From contig NZ_BMTP01000023.1 in assembly GCF_014649735.1 (NCBI RefSeq), positions 1-59,787 on the forward strand: a stretch of DNA of 59,787 bases, written 5' to 3'. The translations under genes were made by a program, and so were the position numbers. The notes beneath the pieces were generated by a model, which was not told the DNA's origin, did not search any database, and saw nothing but the letters and a program-made list of their open reading frames with translations. This DNA comes from Streptomyces lavendofoliae (lineage in GTDB: Bacteria; Actinomycetota; Actinomycetes; Streptomycetales; Streptomycetaceae). Numbering within the stretch: position 1 is the stretch's first letter; each line of letters starts with the position of its first letter. Positions 20,826-30,668 of this stretch are shown piece by piece.

Positions 20826-21488
20826 ATGGGGAAGCGCGGCACACACCTGGTGTGGGACTGGAACGGCACACTGCTCGACGACATCGACGCGGTGATCGGG
20901 GCGACGAACGCCGCGTTCGAGGAGATAGGACTGGAGCCGATCACGCTCGCGCGGTACAGGGAGCTGTACCGGGTGCCGGTCCCCCTCTTCTACGAGCAGT
21001 TGATGGGCCGGTTGCCGACCGAGGCGGAGTGGCTGGTGATGGACGAGGCCTTCCACCGCCACTACTGGGTGCGGGCCGAGGTGTGCGGACTGGCGGAGGG
21101 CGCCGCCGAACTGCTGGCGGCGCGCCAGGACGCCGGGCTGACGCAGTCGCTGCTGTCGCTGGCCCCGCACGAGCTGTTGCTGCCGATCGTGCGGCGGCAC
21201 GGCATAGCGGAGCGGTTCGTCCGGGTGGACGGGCGGACCGGCGCCTCCACGACCGGCAAGGCGGAGCACATGGTCCGGCACCTGGTGGCGCTGGAGGGCG
21301 TGCCGCCGGAGCGGATCGTGGTGATCGGGGACGCGGCGGACGACGCGGTGGCGGCGGCGCACGTGGGGGCGAAGGCGGTGCTCTACACCGGTGGGTCGCA
21401 CAGCCGGGCCAGCCTGGAGGTGGTCGGCGTGCCGGTCGTGGACACGCTGGCGGAGGCGGTGGCGGTCGCGGAGGAGCTGGTGGCGTGA
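20826..21488 (+). CDS. HAD-family hydrolase, phosphoglycolate phosphatase-like
   Basis: A 220-aa HAD phosphatase with motif I DWNGT (residues 11-15; Asp11 nucleophile, the second catalytic Asp replaced by Asn as in some HAD members), an alpha-helical cap, motif II SLLSLAPHELL, the Lys of motif III (STTGKAEHM) and motif IV GDAADDAVAAAHVGAKAV. It most resembles Gph-type phosphoglycolate phosphatases. Since the general acid/base Asp is Asn in DWN, activity is possible but not certain. The gene stands alone, followed by a GC-rich gap of 218 bp. Confidence 0.88.
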   Translation: MGKRGTHLVWDWNGTLLDDIDAVIGATNAAFEEIGLEPITLARYRELYRVPVPLFYEQLMGRLPTEAEWLVMDEAFHRHYWVRAEVCGLAEGAAELLAARQDAGLTQSLLSLAPHELLLPIVRRHGIAERFVRVDGRTGASTTGKAEHMVRHLVALEGVPPERIVVIGDAADDAVAAAHVGAKAVLYTGGSHSRASLEVVGVPVVDTLAEAVAVAEELVA

Positions 21489-21706
21489 CCGGGACCGCCC
21501 GGACGGTCCGGGCCGTCGGACGGCACCACGGTCGGCGGGGTGGCCGGGCGGGCGCGCGGGCGTACCGGGCGGGGACGCCCACCCGCACCGGCCGGGCGGG
21601 CGGGCGGGTTGATGACGCGGTCGCCGTGCGGGTCGTCCCGGGGGGCCGGCCGCGCGGGCGCGACCGGCCCCGGCGGAGCGCCCCGGGCGGGCGCGGCCGG
21701 CCGGGG
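21489..21706. other. Non-coding gap between converging HAD and DJ-1 genes
   Basis: Very GC-rich sequence with several short dyads (GGCCGG/CCGGCC type, especially 21650-21712). No gene was recognised. It probably acts as a bidirectional termination region without a U-tract. Confidence 0.5.
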
Positions 21707-22276
21707 TCAGCCGGCGGGGGACGTGGCGCGGAGGACCTTGAGGAACTCGCGCATCCAGACCGGGTGGTCGGGCCAGGCGCGGGAGGAGACCAGGGTGCCG
21801 TCGACCACGGCCTCGGTGTCCTGGAAGGTGGCGCCCGCGGCCTGCATGTCGAGTTCCAGGGCGGGGTAGGCGGTGACATGGCGGCCGTCCAGGCCGCCGA
21901 CCGCGGCCGTCAGCAGGGGGCCGTGACAGATCTGGGCCACCGGCTTGTCGGCATCGAAGAAGGACTTCAGGATCTTGCGCAGCTCGGCGTCGTTACGGAG
22001 GTACTCGGGAGCCCGGCCGCCCGGGATCACCACGGCGGCGTACCCGCTGGGTTCGACCTCGGAGAAGGCCAGGTCCGCCGGCCAGGTGTAGCCCGGCTTC
22101 TCGGTGTACGTGTCGAAGCCCGGCTCGAAGTCGTGGACGACGAAGCGGAGCTGCTTGCGGGCAGGGGCGGCGATGTGGACCTCGTACCCCTCCTCGCGCA
22201 GTCGCTGGTACGGGTACAGGACCTCGAGGGATTCCGCCGCGTCGCCGGTGACGATCAGGATCTTCACGGTCATCAC
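21707..22276 (-). CDS. DJ-1/PfpI family protein
   Basis: A 189-aa class I glutamine amidotransferase-like protein. The nucleophile elbow is AQICHGPLLT with Cys117-His118, and a conserved Glu-containing segment lies near the start (GDAAESLEVLYPYQRL). Members include PfpI-type proteases, chaperones and deglycases; the substrate is unknown. ATGs at 22276 and 22273 are both possible. It is divergent from gdh across 379 bp. Confidence 0.92.
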   Translation of the reverse strand: MMTVKILIVTGDAAESLEVLYPYQRLREEGYEVHIAAPARKQLRFVVHDFEPGFDTYTEKPGYTWPADLAFSEVEPSGYAAVVIPGGRAPEYLRNDAELRKILKSFFDADKPVAQICHGPLLTAAVGGLDGRHVTAYPALELDMQAAGATFQDTEAVVDGTLVSSRAWPDHPVWMREFLKVLRATSPAG

Positions 22277-22655
22277 TGCCTGCCTCTGCTGGGAGGTGGT
22301 GCGAGGGTGTGTGCCCTCAGGAGACGTGTCGCTGTCCAGAGTGTCAAACTTCGGGGCCTGCTTTTGTACACATACGGCTCATGACGGCCCGGGGGGCAGG
22401 AGCGATAGCCTGGACCCGTGATCAGCGCGATACGCCATGGGGGCAGCGGAGCCCCCGGCCGGCGCCCGGAGTGCCACCGTGCCCGGGCGACCGCTGACCC
22501 GTTCCATCCGGCCCGGTCGCCAAAATTGGCCAATAACGGCCCGGACATCTCTCATCGCGGCATAGCGTCGTCTCCGACCGGATACCCCGCGTCGTGGCGT
22601 TGTGTCACTTCTTCCACCTACGTCACGCAACGGCGCGCGACAGGAGCCAGAGGAC
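22277..22655. other. Divergent regulatory region upstream of the glutamate dehydrogenase gene
   Basis: No gene seen. It holds an AT-richer patch with the perfect palindrome ATTGGCCAAT (22525-22534). Just before the ribosome-binding site is an interrupted inverted repeat, CGTTGTGTCAC (22598-22608) and GTCACGCAACG (22622-22632), spaced by 13 bp. Both are candidate operators for gdh. The RBS GGAG-CCAGAGG lies before ATG 22656. Confidence 0.5.
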
Positions 22656-25600
22656 ATGCAGACCAAGCTGGACGAAGCCAAGGCCGAGCTGCTCGAACGG
22701 GCCGCCCGGGTAGCTGAGAACAGCCCGGTCGGGGGGCAACTCCAGACTGGGGCCGAGGACGCGGAGCGTCCGGACCAGGACATCGTCCTCGAATACCTCC
22801 AGCGCTACTACCTGCACACCGCCCCCGAGGACCTCACGGACCGCGACCCGGTCGATGTCTTCGGCGCGGCCCTCTCGCACTACCGGCTGGCCGAGAACCG
22901 CCCCCAGGGCACCGCCAGCGTCCGGGTGCACACGCCCACCGTCGAGGAGAACGGCTGGACGTGCAGCCACTCCGTCGTCGAGGTCGTCACGGACGACATG
23001 CCCTTCCTCGTGGACTCGGTGACCAACGAGCTGTCCCGGCAGGGCCGCGGCATCCACGTCGTGATCCACCCGCAGGTCGTCGTCCGCCGCGACGTGACCG
23101 GCAGGCTCATCGAGGTGCTGCCCGACGGGGGCGACGAGAAGGCCACGCACGACGCCCTCACCGAGTCGTGGATCCACGTCGAGATCGACCGCGAGACCGA
23201 CCGCGCCGACCTCAAGCAGATCACCGCCGACCTGCTGCGGGTCCTGTCCGACGTCCGCGAGACGGTCGAGGACTGGGAGAAGATGCGCGACGCCGCGCTG
23301 CGCATCGCCGACGACCTCCCGCGTGAGCCGATCGCCGACGACCTGCGCGACTCCGAGGTCGAGGAGGCCCGCGAGCTGCTGCGCTGGCTGGCCGACGACC
23401 ACTTCACCTTCCTCGGCTACCGCGAGTACGAGCTGACCGGCGACGACGCGCTGGCCGCCGTGCCCGGCACCGGCCTCGGCATCCTCCGCTCCGACCCGCA
23501 CCACAGCGACGACGAGGCGCACCCCGTCTCGCCCTCCTTCAACCGGCTGCCGCGCGACGCCCGCGCCAAGGCGCGCGAGCACAAGCTGCTCATCCTGACC
23601 AAGGCCAACAGCCGCGCCACCGTGCACCGGCCGTCCTACCTCGACTACGTCGGCGTGAAGAAGTTCGACGTGGACGGCAACGTCGTCGGCGAGCGCCGCT
23701 TCCTCGGCCTGTTCTCGTCCGCCGCCTACACCGAGTCCGTGCGCCGTGTGCCGGTGATCCGCCGCAAGGTGGCCGAGGTGCTGGAGAAGGCGGGCTTCTC
23801 GCCCAACAGCCACGACGGCCGCGACCTGCTCCAGATCCTGGAGACCTACCCGCGCGACGAGCTGTTCCAGACGCCGGTCGACCAGCTCGAGTCGATCGCC
23901 ACGAGCGTGCTCTACCTCCAGGAGCGCCGCAAGCTGCGGCTCTACCTCCGCCAGGACGAGTACGGGCGCTACTACTCCGCGCTCGTCTACCTGCCGCGGG
24001 ACCGCTTCAACACCACCGTCCGGCTGCGGATCATCGACATCCTGAAGGAGGAGCTCGGCGGCACCAGCGTCGACTTCACCGCCTGGAACACCGAGTCGAT
24101 CCTCTCCCGGCTCCACTTCGTGGTCCGCGTGCCGCAGGGCACCGAGCTGACCCCGCTCACCGACGCCGACACCGAGCGCATCGAGGCCCGGCTCGTCGAG
24201 GCCGCCCGCTCCTGGGAGGACGGTTTCGCCGAGGCGCTCAACGCCGAGGTGGGCGAGGAGCGCGCCGCCGAGCTGCTGCGCCGGTACGGCAACTCCTTCC
24301 CCGAGGGGTACAAGGCCGACCACACCCCGCGCGCCGCCGTGGCCGACCTCGCCCACCTGGAGCAGCTGATCCGGGGCGAGAAGGAGTTCGCGCTCTCCCT
24401 GTACGAGCCCGTCGGCGCGGGCCCGGGCGAGCGCCGGTTCAAGATCTACAAGACCGGTGACCAGATCTCCCTCTCCGCCGTCCTGCCCGTCCTCAACCGG
24501 CTGGGCGTCGAGGTCGTCGACGAGCGGCCGTACGAGCTGCGCTGCGCGGACCGCGCCCAGGCGTGGGTCTACGACTTCGGCATGCGCATGCCGCACGGCG
24601 CGGGCAGCGGCGACTACCTCGCCGACGACGCCCGCGAGCGGTTCCAGGAGGCGTTCGCCGCCACCTGGACCGGCCGCGCGGAGAACGACGGCTTCAACGC
24701 GCTGGTGCTGAGCGCGGGCCTGGGCTGGCGGCAGGCGATGGTGCTGCGGGCGTACGCCAAGTACCTGCGCCAGGCCGGTTCCACGTTCAGCCAGGACTAC
24801 ATGGAGGACACCCTCCGCCACAACGTCCACACCACCCGCCTGCTGGTCTCGCTCTTCGAGGCGCGGATGTCGCCGGAGCGGCAGCGGGCCGGCACCGAGC
24901 TGACCGACGGGCTGCTGGAGGAGCTGGACGGCGCGCTGGACCAGGTCGCCTCGCTCGACGAGGACCGGATCCTGCGGTCCTTCCTCACCGTCATCAAGGC
25001 CACGCTGCGGACCAACTTCTTCCAGAAGAGGGACGACGGCACGCCGCACGACTACGTGTCGATGAAGTTCGACCCGCAGGCCATCCCCGACCTGCCGGCG
25101 CCGCGCCCGGCGTTCGAGATCTGGGTGTACTCGCCGCGCGTCGAGGGCGTCCACCTGCGCTTCGGCAAGGTCGCGCGAGGCGGCCTGCGCTGGTCGGACC
25201 GGCGCGAGGACTTCCGTACCGAGATCCTCGGCCTGGTCAAGGCGCAGATGGTCAAGAACACCGTCATCGTGCCGGTGGGCGCCAAGGGCGGGTTCGTGGC
25301 CAAGCAACTGCCGGACCCGGCCGTCGACCGGGACGCCTGGATGGCGGAGGGCATCGCCAGCTACCGGACCTTCATCTCGGCGCTGCTCGACATCACCGAC
25401 AACATGGTGGCGGGCGAGGTCGTCCCGCCGGCCGACGTCGTCCGGCACGACGAGGACGACACGTACCTCGTCGTCGCCGCCGACAAGGGCACGGCGACGT
25501 TCTCCGACATCGCCAACGAGGTCGCGGTCGCCTACGGCTTCTGGCTCGGCGACGCGTTCGCGTCCGGCGGCTCGGCCGGGTACGACCACAAGGGCATGGG

Positions 25601-27605
25601 CATCACCGCCCGCGGCGCCTGGGAGTCGGTCAAGCGGCACTTCCGGGAGCTGGGCCACGACACGCAGACCGAGGACTTCACGGTCGTCGGCGTCGGCGAC
25701 ATGTCGGGAGACGTGTTCGGCAACGGCATGCTGCTGAGCGAGCACATCCGGCTGATCGCGGCCTTCGACCACCGGCACATCTTCATCGACCCGAACCCGG
25801 ACGCGGCCGTCTCGTACGCCGAGCGGCGCCGCCTGTTCGAGCTGCCGCGCAGCTCCTGGGCCGACTACGACAAGCAGCTGCTGTCCGCGGGCGGCGGCAT
25901 CCACCCGCGTACGGCCAAGTCGATCCCGGTCAACGGGCACATGCGGGCGGCCCTCGGAATCGAGGGGGCGGTCACCAAGCTGACCCCCGCCGAACTGATG
26001 CAGGCCATCCTCAAGGCGCCGGTGGACCTGCTGTGGAACGGCGGCATCGGTACGTACGTCAAGGCGGCCACCGAGTCGCACGGCGACGTCGGCGACAAGG
26101 CCAACGACGCCATCCGGGTCAACGGCGAGGACCTGCGGGTCAAGGTCGTCGGCGAGGGCGGCAACCTGGGCCTGACCCAGCTCGGCCGGATCGAGTTCGC
26201 CTCGAAGGGTGGTCCCGGCGGCGAGGGCGGCAAGGTCAACACCGACGCCATCGACAACAGCGCGGGCGTGGACACCTCCGACCACGAGGTGAACATCAAG
26301 ATCCTGCTCAACGGCCTGGTCGCCGACGGCGACATGACCGTCAAGCAGCGCAACAGGATCCTCGCCGAGATGACCGACGAGGTGGGCTCCCTCGTCCTGC
26401 GCAACAACTACGCGCAGAACGTGGCGCTCGCCAACGCCGTCAAGCAGTCGGCGTCGCTCCTCCACGCCCACCAGCGCTTCATGCGCCGTCTGGGCCGCGA
26501 GGGCCGGCTCGACCGGGCGCTGGAGTTCCTGCCCAACGACCGCCAGATCCGCGAGCTGCTCAACGCGGGCAGGGGGCTGAGCCAGCCCGAGCTGGCCGTC
26601 CTCCTCGCGTACACCAAGATCACGGTGGCGGACGAGCTGATCCACACGGACCTGCCCGACGACCCGTACCTGCGCGAGCTGCTGCACGCGTACTTCCCGT
26701 CGAAGCTGCGCGAGGAGTTCGCCGACCAGATCGACGCCCACGCGCTGCGCCGCGAGATCATCACGACGGTGCTGGTCAACGACACCGTCAACGCGGGTGG
26801 CTCGACCTTCCTGCACCGGCTGCGGGAGGAGACCGGAGCCTCGATCGAGGAGATCGTCCGGGCGCAGACCGCCGCCCGTGCGATCTTCGGCCTCAGCGAG
26901 GTGTGGGACGCCGTCGAGGCGCTGGACAACAAGGTGGACGCCGAGGTCCAGACCCGGATCCGGCTGCACTCCCGGCGCCTGGTCGAGCGCGGTACGCGCT
27001 GGCTGCTGGGCAACCGGCCGCAGCCGGTCCAGCTCGCCGAGACCGTCGAGTTCTTCGCCGAGCGCGTGGAGCAGGTCTGGGCGAAGCTGCCGCAGATGCT
27101 GCGCGGCGCCGACCTGGAGTGGTACGAGTCGATCGTCGCCGAGCTGACGTCGGCGGGCGTCCCGGAGGAGCTGGCGCTGCGGGTGGCCGGCTTCTCGTCC
27201 GCGTTCCCGACGCTCGACATCGTCGCGATCGCGGACCGGACGGGCAAGGACCCGATGGCGGTCGCCGAGGTCTACTACGACCTGGCGGACCGGCTCTCCA
27301 TCACCCAGCTGATGGACCGGATCATCGAGCTGCCGCGCGCCGACCGCTGGCAGTCGATGGCCCGTGCCTCCATCCGCGAGGACCTGTACGCGGCCCACGC
27401 GGCGCTCACCGCCGATGTGCTGTCCGCCGGGAACGGCACCTCCTCGCCCGAGGAGCGGTTCACCGCCTGGGAGCAGCGCAACGCCGCGATCCTCGGCCGG
27501 GCGCGCACGACGCTGGAGGAGATCCAGGGATCGGACGCGTTCGACCTGGCGAACCTGTCGGTCGCGATGCGGACGATGCGGACGCTGCTGCGGACGCACG
27601 GCTGA
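22656..27605 (+). CDS. gdh: NAD-dependent glutamate dehydrogenase, large (GDH180) type
   Basis: A very large enzyme of 1,649 aa that oxidatively deaminates glutamate to 2-oxoglutarate with NAD+. A long N-terminal regulatory region contains ACT-like parts (about residues 90-600). The catalytic domain (about 780-1200) includes RGGLRWSDRREDFRTEILGL, KNTVIVPVGAKGGFV with the catalytic Lys, and DMSGDVFGNGMLLS for nucleotide binding. A helical C-terminal region follows. Size matches the roughly 180-kDa subunit described from S. clavuligerus. Start MQTKLDEAKAE at 22656 has a good RBS; in-frame sequence upstream has none. Ends with a strong convergent terminator. Confidence 0.97.
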   Translation: MQTKLDEAKAELLERAARVAENSPVGGQLQTGAEDAERPDQDIVLEYLQRYYLHTAPEDLTDRDPVDVFGAALSHYRLAENRPQGTASVRVHTPTVEENGWTCSHSVVEVVTDDMPFLVDSVTNELSRQGRGIHVVIHPQVVVRRDVTGRLIEVLPDGGDEKATHDALTESWIHVEIDRETDRADLKQITADLLRVLSDVRETVEDWEKMRDAALRIADDLPREPIADDLRDSEVEEARELLRWLADDHFTFLGYREYELTGDDALAAVPGTGLGILRSDPHHSDDEAHPVSPSFNRLPRDARAKAREHKLLILTKANSRATVHRPSYLDYVGVKKFDVDGNVVGERRFLGLFSSAAYTESVRRVPVIRRKVAEVLEKAGFSPNSHDGRDLLQILETYPRDELFQTPVDQLESIATSVLYLQERRKLRLYLRQDEYGRYYSALVYLPRDRFNTTVRLRIIDILKEELGGTSVDFTAWNTESILSRLHFVVRVPQGTELTPLTDADTERIEARLVEAARSWEDGFAEALNAEVGEERAAELLRRYGNSFPEGYKADHTPRAAVADLAHLEQLIRGEKEFALSLYEPVGAGPGERRFKIYKTGDQISLSAVLPVLNRLGVEVVDERPYELRCADRAQAWVYDFGMRMPHGAGSGDYLADDARERFQEAFAATWTGRAENDGFNALVLSAGLGWRQAMVLRAYAKYLRQAGSTFSQDYMEDTLRHNVHTTRLLVSLFEARMSPERQRAGTELTDGLLEELDGALDQVASLDEDRILRSFLTVIKATLRTNFFQKRDDGTPHDYVSMKFDPQAIPDLPAPRPAFEIWVYSPRVEGVHLRFGKVARGGLRWSDRREDFRTEILGLVKAQMVKNTVIVPVGAKGGFVAKQLPDPAVDRDAWMAEGIASYRTFISALLDITDNMVAGEVVPPADVVRHDEDDTYLVVAADKGTATFSDIANEVAVAYGFWLGDAFASGGSAGYDHKGMGITARGAWESVKRHFRELGHDTQTEDFTVVGVGDMSGDVFGNGMLLSEHIRLIAAFDHRHIFIDPNPDAAVSYAERRRLFELPRSSWADYDKQLLSAGGGIHPRTAKSIPVNGHMRAALGIEGAVTKLTPAELMQAILKAPVDLLWNGGIGTYVKAATESHGDVGDKANDAIRVNGEDLRVKVVGEGGNLGLTQLGRIEFASKGGPGGEGGKVNTDAIDNSAGVDTSDHEVNIKILLNGLVADGDMTVKQRNRILAEMTDEVGSLVLRNNYAQNVALANAVKQSASLLHAHQRFMRRLGREGRLDRALEFLPNDRQIRELLNAGRGLSQPELAVLLAYTKITVADELIHTDLPDDPYLRELLHAYFPSKLREEFADQIDAHALRREIITTVLVNDTVNAGGSTFLHRLREETGASIEEIVRAQTAARAIFGLSEVWDAVEALDNKVDAEVQTRIRLHSRRLVERGTRWLLGNRPQPVQLAETVEFFAERVEQVWAKLPQMLRGADLEWYESIVAELTSAGVPEELALRVAGFSSAFPTLDIVAIADRTGKDPMAVAEVYYDLADRLSITQLMDRIIELPRADRWQSMARASIREDLYAAHAALTADVLSAGNGTSSPEERFTAWEQRNAAILGRARTTLEEIQGSDAFDLANLSVAMRTMRTLLRTHG

Positions 27606-27625
27606 CCGCCCCCGGTACGTGACGA

Positions 27626-27660
27626 AGGGGCGCCCCGCTGGTCACCGGCGGGGCGCCCCT
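27626..27660. terminator. Bidirectional hairpin terminator between gdh and the GT87 gene
   Basis: A perfect 13-bp inverted repeat, AGGGGCGCCCCGC (27626-27638) and GCGGGGCGCCCCT (27648-27660), with a 9-nt loop. It sits between two converging genes, so it likely ends transcription from both sides. Confidence 0.88.
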
Positions 27661-27668
27661 CGCGCGTG

Positions 27669-28892
27669 TCACAGCCCCTTGAGCGACGGCGGCCCCGGCA
27701 CGGTGTCCGCCCACAGCCGCCGGCACGACAGCAGCGCGGCGGCCACCAGCAGCGCGTTGCGCAGCGCCACCACCAGGCAGCCGAGCGGGGTCACGGCGAT
27801 GACGTCGTCGTACAGGACGGGGTACGCCAGCGCGCTGAGCGCCGCCGCGGGCAGCATCAGCAGCGCGACCGCCCGCTGGCTGGTGTCCCGGCAGGTCAGG
27901 CACACCGCCCCGAGGCCCAGCAGCCACACCATGTACTGGGGGCTGATCACCCGGCTGGTCACCGTGAACAGCAGGACCGCGGCGAACGCGGCGTCCACCG
28001 GGGTCGCCGCGCTCCACTGCCACGACCGCACCCGCCACAGCAGCAGCCAGCAGAACGCCATCGCGGTGAGCAGCAGCGCGAAGTGGGCCACGCTGGAGGC
28101 GTACGGCCCGGCCAGCTCGAAGGCCCCGTACCGGTAGCGGACCTCGCCCGGCCACCACCCGGCCAGCCGCGCCAGCGACAGGGCGGTGCCGCCGACCGAC
28201 TCGATCTGCACGCCCCGGCTGCCCTGCTGGCGCGTGAAGTCCAGGGTGTGCGTGAACCCGAGCGCGAGGACCGCGCCCAGCACGCCCGCGGCCACCAGCG
28301 CCGAGCTCCACGCCCGGCGCGTGAGGTGGCCCCGGGGCGTGCCCAGCAGGGTCAGCAGCGGCCACACCTTGACCATGGCGCCCAGCCCGGCCAGCGCGCC
28401 GCCGAGCCGGGCGTGCCCGCCCCGCAGCGCCAGCAGCCCGAGCACCGCGACGGCGGTGACCTGGACGTCGTACCGCGCCAGGGGCAGGTGCAGGAGCAGC
28501 GGCAGGCCGGCGACCCACAGCCAGGCCCCGCTGGTGCCGGCCCGCGCGAGGGCGAGGGCGACCACGGCGTCGGCGAGCAGCGTGAGGGCGACGAACGCCT
28601 GGTAGTACGTCAGCTCCGGGATCTGGCCCGGGGCCAGGAACACCAGTCCCGCGCCGGGCGGGTACTGCCAGGTGACGTCGTCGGGCGGGAACGTGCCCTG
28701 CGAGAGCTGCTGGTACCAGTGCCGGTACAGCAGGTAGACCTCGCGGCCGATCCCGCCGATGCCGAGGGTGTCCTGCCACAGGAGCAGGAGCATCCCGGCG
28801 CGCGTGAAGGCCCACACGGCGGTCAGCGGCAGAGCTGAGGACCGGTCCGTGAAGATGGGCGTGCGGCGTGCGCTGATCCTGGTGATGGTCAT
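27669..28892 (-). CDS. GT87-type membrane glycosyltransferase (DUF2029, mannosyltransferase-like)
   Basis: A 407-aa polytopic protein with about nine or ten hydrophobic helices. Its motifs are typical of polyprenyl-phosphate-sugar-dependent GT-C enzymes: YPPGAGLVFLAPG, LARYDVQVTAVAVL and SPQYMVWLLGLGAV. These use lipid-linked sugars outside the membrane; mycobacterial PimE-like mannosyltransferases are relatives. It begins 26 bp after the TagH-like stop, so it is the third gene of the exporter operon and probably acts on the exported polymer or its lipid. The acidic residues usual for GT-C catalysis near the first loop are not clear to me. Confidence 0.88.
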   Translation of the reverse strand: MTITRISARRTPIFTDRSSALPLTAVWAFTRAGMLLLLWQDTLGIGGIGREVYLLYRHWYQQLSQGTFPPDDVTWQYPPGAGLVFLAPGQIPELTYYQAFVALTLLADAVVALALARAGTSGAWLWVAGLPLLLHLPLARYDVQVTAVAVLGLLALRGGHARLGGALAGLGAMVKVWPLLTLLGTPRGHLTRRAWSSALVAAGVLGAVLALGFTHTLDFTRQQGSRGVQIESVGGTALSLARLAGWWPGEVRYRYGAFELAGPYASSVAHFALLLTAMAFCWLLLWRVRSWQWSAATPVDAAFAAVLLFTVTSRVISPQYMVWLLGLGAVCLTCRDTSQRAVALLMLPAAALSALAYPVLYDDVIAVTPLGCLVVALRNALLVAAALLSCRRLWADTVPGPPSLKGL

Positions 28893-28918
28893 CGCAGGGA
28901 ACTTTAGCCCGCTATGAC

Positions 28919-29707
28919 CTATTTCTTCCTGGTGTGTGCCTCATATGCGTCAACGACCTCCCCCGCCGGGCCGTCCTTCAGCAGCCGTCCGGCCTCCAGC
29001 CAGATCGCCCGGTCGCACGTCTGGCGGATGGTGGAGTTGCTGTGGCTGACGAGGAAGACGGTCCCGGCCTCCTCGCGCAGCTCGCTGATGCGCTCCCGGC
29101 TGCGGCGCTGGAACGACGCGTCACCGGTGGCCAGGGCCTCGTCGATGAGCAGGACCTCGTGGGACTTGGCGGCGGCGATGGAGAACCGCAGCCGGGCGCC
29201 CATGCCGGAGGAGTAGGTCCGCATCGGCAGGGAGATGAAGTCGCCCTTCTCGTTGATGCCCGAGAAGTCGACGATCTCCTGGTACCGCTCTTTCACCTCC
29301 TCGCGTGACATGCCCATCGCGAGGCCGCCGAGGATGACGTTGCGTTCCCCGGTCAGGTCGCCCATCAGGGCGGCGTTCACCCCCAGGAGTGACGGCTGGC
29401 CCCGGGTGTAGATCCGGCCCTCGTTGGTGGGGAGCAGGCCGGCGATGGCCTTGAGCAGGGTGGACTTGCCCGAGCCGTTGGAGCCGATCAGCCCGATCGC
29501 CTCGCCCTTGTGGGCGGCGAAGCTGACGCCCTTGACGGCGTGCACCGTCCGGGTGCCGGGCGCCGTGCGGTCGCGGGAGAGGATCCGGCCGAGCGCGGCG
29601 GTCGCGCCGCCCCGGCCCGCGCGGCCTGCGCCCTGGACGGTGTAGGTGATGTGCACCCCGTCGGCGACGACGGTCGGCACCCGCTCTTCGGTCTGCGCGT
29701 CAGCCAC
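28919..29707 (-). CDS. Polysaccharide/teichoic acid ABC exporter ATPase (TagH-like)
   Basis: A 262-aa ATPase with Walker A GSNGSGKS (residues 75-82), signature YSSGMGARLRFSIA (in place of LSGGQ, as in TagH and RfbE types), Walker B VLLIDEALATGD and the switch His in FLVSHSNSTI. Families with this signature pair with two-component polymer exporters. It overlaps the permease gene by 8 bp. It would drive export of a lipid-linked wall polymer, presumably the one built by the TagF-like genes further on. Confidence 0.94.
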   Translation of the reverse strand: MADAQTEERVPTVVADGVHITYTVQGAGRAGRGGATAALGRILSRDRTAPGTRTVHAVKGVSFAAHKGEAIGLIGSNGSGKSTLLKAIAGLLPTNEGRIYTRGQPSLLGVNAALMGDLTGERNVILGGLAMGMSREEVKERYQEIVDFSGINEKGDFISLPMRTYSSGMGARLRFSIAAAKSHEVLLIDEALATGDASFQRRSRERISELREEAGTVFLVSHSNSTIRQTCDRAIWLEAGRLLKDGPAGEVVDAYEAHTRKK

Positions 29708-30638
29708 GGCCGTACGTCTCCTCCGCCTGCCAGAAGTACACGAACCCGCCCACCGCGGCGACCAGCGCCCAACCGGTCGCCACCGCCCACACGTGCGGCG
29801 GCAACTGGGCGGCGGTGAAGCTGTCGATGAGGGCGAAGCGCACCAGGTCGATGTAGACGGCGGCCGGGTTGCACTCCAGCACCAGCAGCACCGCGTGCGG
29901 CAGGTGGTTGTTCGCCAGGACGTGCTCGACGCTCCACATCACGCCGGATACGTACATCCAGGTGCGCAGCAGGAACGGCATCAGCTGGGCGATGTCCGGC
30001 GTACGCGCCGCGAGCCGTGCCAGCACCAGCGACACGCCCGTGTTGAACAGGGACTGGAGGAACAGGGCCGGGACGGCCAGCAGCCAGGACCAGCCGGGTG
30101 TGACACCGAAGCAGAACAGGATGAGCACCAGCGCGCACAGCGAGAAGACCAGTTGCTGGAGCTGCTGGAGCGCGAGCGAGACGGGGAGGCTGGCGCGCGG
30201 GAAGTGCAGGGCCCGTACGAGCCCCAGGTTGCCGCTGATCGCGCGCGTCCCCGCCGTGATCGAACTGGACGTGAAGGTCCAGATGAACACGCCCGTGACC
30301 AGGAACGGCACGAAGTCGGGGACACCGGCCCTGGTGTTCATCAGGACGCCGAAGATGAGGTAGTACACGGCCGCGTTGAGCAGCGGGGTCATCACCTGCC
30401 ACACCTGCCCCAGCCGGGCCTGGCTGTACTGGGCGGTGAGCCGGGCGGTCGCGAAGGCGGTGATGAAGTGCCGCCTCGACCACAGCTGCCGGGTGTACTC
30501 GGGCAGTGGGGGGCGCGCGCCGCTGACGGAGAGTCCGTGGCGCAGGGCGAGCGCGCGGAGGTCCTCCCCGTGGTCGCCTCCCGGGCCGTCCTCCTCGCGG
30601 TGGCGCACCGGCGGGGGTGCGAGTGTCGGCGTACTCAC
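29700..30638 (-). CDS. Polysaccharide/teichoic acid ABC exporter permease (TagG-like)
   Basis: A 312-aa ABC-2 type permease with six TM helices. After a 60-residue hydrophilic N-terminus come RLTAQYSQARLGQVWQVMTPLL (amphipathic entry helix) and VYYLIFGVLMN. Another segment is HVLANNHLPHAVLLVLECNPAAVYID, typical of the TagG/RfbA group. It heads the operon TagG-TagH-GT87 and is divergent from a TetR gene, with two matching operators in the intergenic space. It likely exports wall teichoic acid or a related glycopolymer. Confidence 0.94.
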   Translation of the reverse strand: MSTPTLAPPPVRHREEDGPGGDHGEDLRALALRHGLSVSGARPPLPEYTRQLWSRRHFITAFATARLTAQYSQARLGQVWQVMTPLLNAAVYYLIFGVLMNTRAGVPDFVPFLVTGVFIWTFTSSSITAGTRAISGNLGLVRALHFPRASLPVSLALQQLQQLVFSLCALVLILFCFGVTPGWSWLLAVPALFLQSLFNTGVSLVLARLAARTPDIAQLMPFLLRTWMYVSGVMWSVEHVLANNHLPHAVLLVLECNPAAVYIDLVRFALIDSFTAAQLPPHVWAVATGWALVAAVGGFVYFWQAEETYGRG

Positions 30639-30668
30639 CAGGCGGTCTCCCTCGGTGTGCGGGCGGGT

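Noticed and set aside
22623..27599. A very long open frame antisense to the glutamate dehydrogenase gene
   Set aside because: It is a by-product of GC-rich third positions. It has no family motifs, is Arg/Asp/His/Leu-rich low complexity and lacks an RBS.
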